DNA from: JBAWAP01 sp049589355
GTDB taxonomy: Bacteria; Chloroflexota; Anaerolineae; VGOG01
Assembly: GCA_049589355.1 (NCBI GenBank)
Contig: JBAWAP010000241.1
Location: 1-14,084 of the forward strand
Reading direction: 5' to 3'
Length of the DNA stretch: 14,084 nt
In this document: in pieces, positions 13,694 through 14,084 of the stretch
Layout: each line of letters opens with the position of its first letter
Position numbering within the stretch: position 1 is the first letter of the stretch
Position numbers and translations under genes: made by a program
The notes under the pieces: generated by a model
What the model was told of the DNA's origin: nothing
Databases searched by the model: none
The model's input: the letters and a program-made list of their open reading frames with translations, nothing else

Positions 13694-14084
13694 TTAGTAG
13701 TTGAAGCCGTTATAGGTGAAGAACTGGTCGTTCAGAGACAGGTTCAGCTCGTTCACAATGGCCACGATGCTGCAGCCGCTCCCTGTAATTGAGGCCGAGC
13801 CCACGTACTTCTGCGTCCACTGTCCGCCCGACTGGAGGAAGGTGTAGGACGCGCCCAGCGATATGCTAGCCGATTCCGCCACGGGGGTGAAAGAGCCCGC
13901 CGTGTTGGGGCCGTAGGTCACCGTCACGTTGCAAGGGTTGGCGCCGCTAACGTTCTGAACCTGGATGCCCGTGAAATAGCCCGAGTTGTTGGCCATCACC
14001 AGGGGTGCACTTACCTTGGAGGTGGCTGAGGCCGGGTCAAACCCTTCGTAGGCCGTGCCGAAGCTCAGGGCTCCACTCTTCAAC
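13694..14084 (-). CDS. C-terminal part of a surface beta-domain protein (5'-truncated by window edge)
   Basis: At least 129 residues are visible. The frame is open to the right edge, so the start lies outside the window and the leading TTG is just an internal codon. The visible part is rich in Ser, Gly, Asn, Thr and aromatic residues and looks like an extracellular beta-sandwich: PLVMANNSGYFTGIQVQNVS, NVTVTYGPNTAG, then a Ser/Gly-rich strand region and SIVAIVNELN, ending FTYNGFNY. Two Cys, one in NPCNV and one in GSGCS, could form a disulfide. I have seen domains of this look in large secreted Chloroflexota proteins, often in repeats, but I cannot name a family. No membrane anchor or sorting motif is visible at the C-terminus. 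Confidence 0.7.
   Translation of the reverse strand, partial: LKSGALSFGTAYEGFDPASATSKVSAPLVMANNSGYFTGIQVQNVSGANPCNVTVTYGPNTAGSFTPVAESASISLGASYTFLQSGGQWTQKYVGSASITGSGCSIVAIVNELNLSLNDQFFTYNGFNY

Overview
The window looks like a piece of a Chloroflexota (probably Anaerolineae-type) chromosome. This is inferred from sequence style, not from a marker gene. Exported proteins carry long Pro/Thr-rich linkers and a hydrophobic xLPxV-type motif that I associate with secreted Chloroflexota proteins. The intergenic gaps hold low-complexity direct and inverted repeats. A bacterial holA (DNA polymerase III delta) is the only clear housekeeping gene. Most of the other genes encode exported or membrane-anchored proteins.

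Layout: (i) 1-2308, plus strand: 3' part of a sortase gene, a small DUF6391-type membrane protein and holA, separated by repeat-filled spacers. (ii) 2247-3587, minus strand: a secreted subtilisin-family protease whose 3' end runs antisense into the end of holA. (iii) 3786-4517, plus strand: a lipoprotein with a tandemly duplicated Cys-containing domain. It is separated from the divergent protease gene by an 83-bp inverted-repeat element. (iv) 4651-10857, minus strand: a 2068-codon gene joining an exported M6 (immune inhibitor A-like) metalloprotease to two complete metallophosphoesterase/nucleotidase modules. A strong intrinsic terminator follows it. (v) 10858-11294: the intergenic region upstream of that gene. 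It has a perfect consensus sigma70-type promoter, a 269-nt leader and a terminator-like hairpin inside the leader. (vi) 11295-12572, plus strand: a membrane-spanning LuxR-HTH/kelch-propeller regulator. (vii) 12608-14084, minus strand: a small helical protein with its own perfect promoter, a Pro/Thr-linker lipoprotein, and the C-terminal part of a surface beta-domain protein cut by the window edge. Each minus-strand gene here is separated from the next by promoters and hairpin terminators.

The most interesting items are the protease-nucleotidase-nucleotidase fusion, which has a normally C-terminal motif stranded at its internal junction; its long, terminator-bearing leader; and the LuxR-TM-kelch regulator encoded divergently beside it. 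The exported enzymes would suit a scavenger that degrades external protein and nucleotides, with the kelch protein as a possible envelope sensor. That functional link is inference only.
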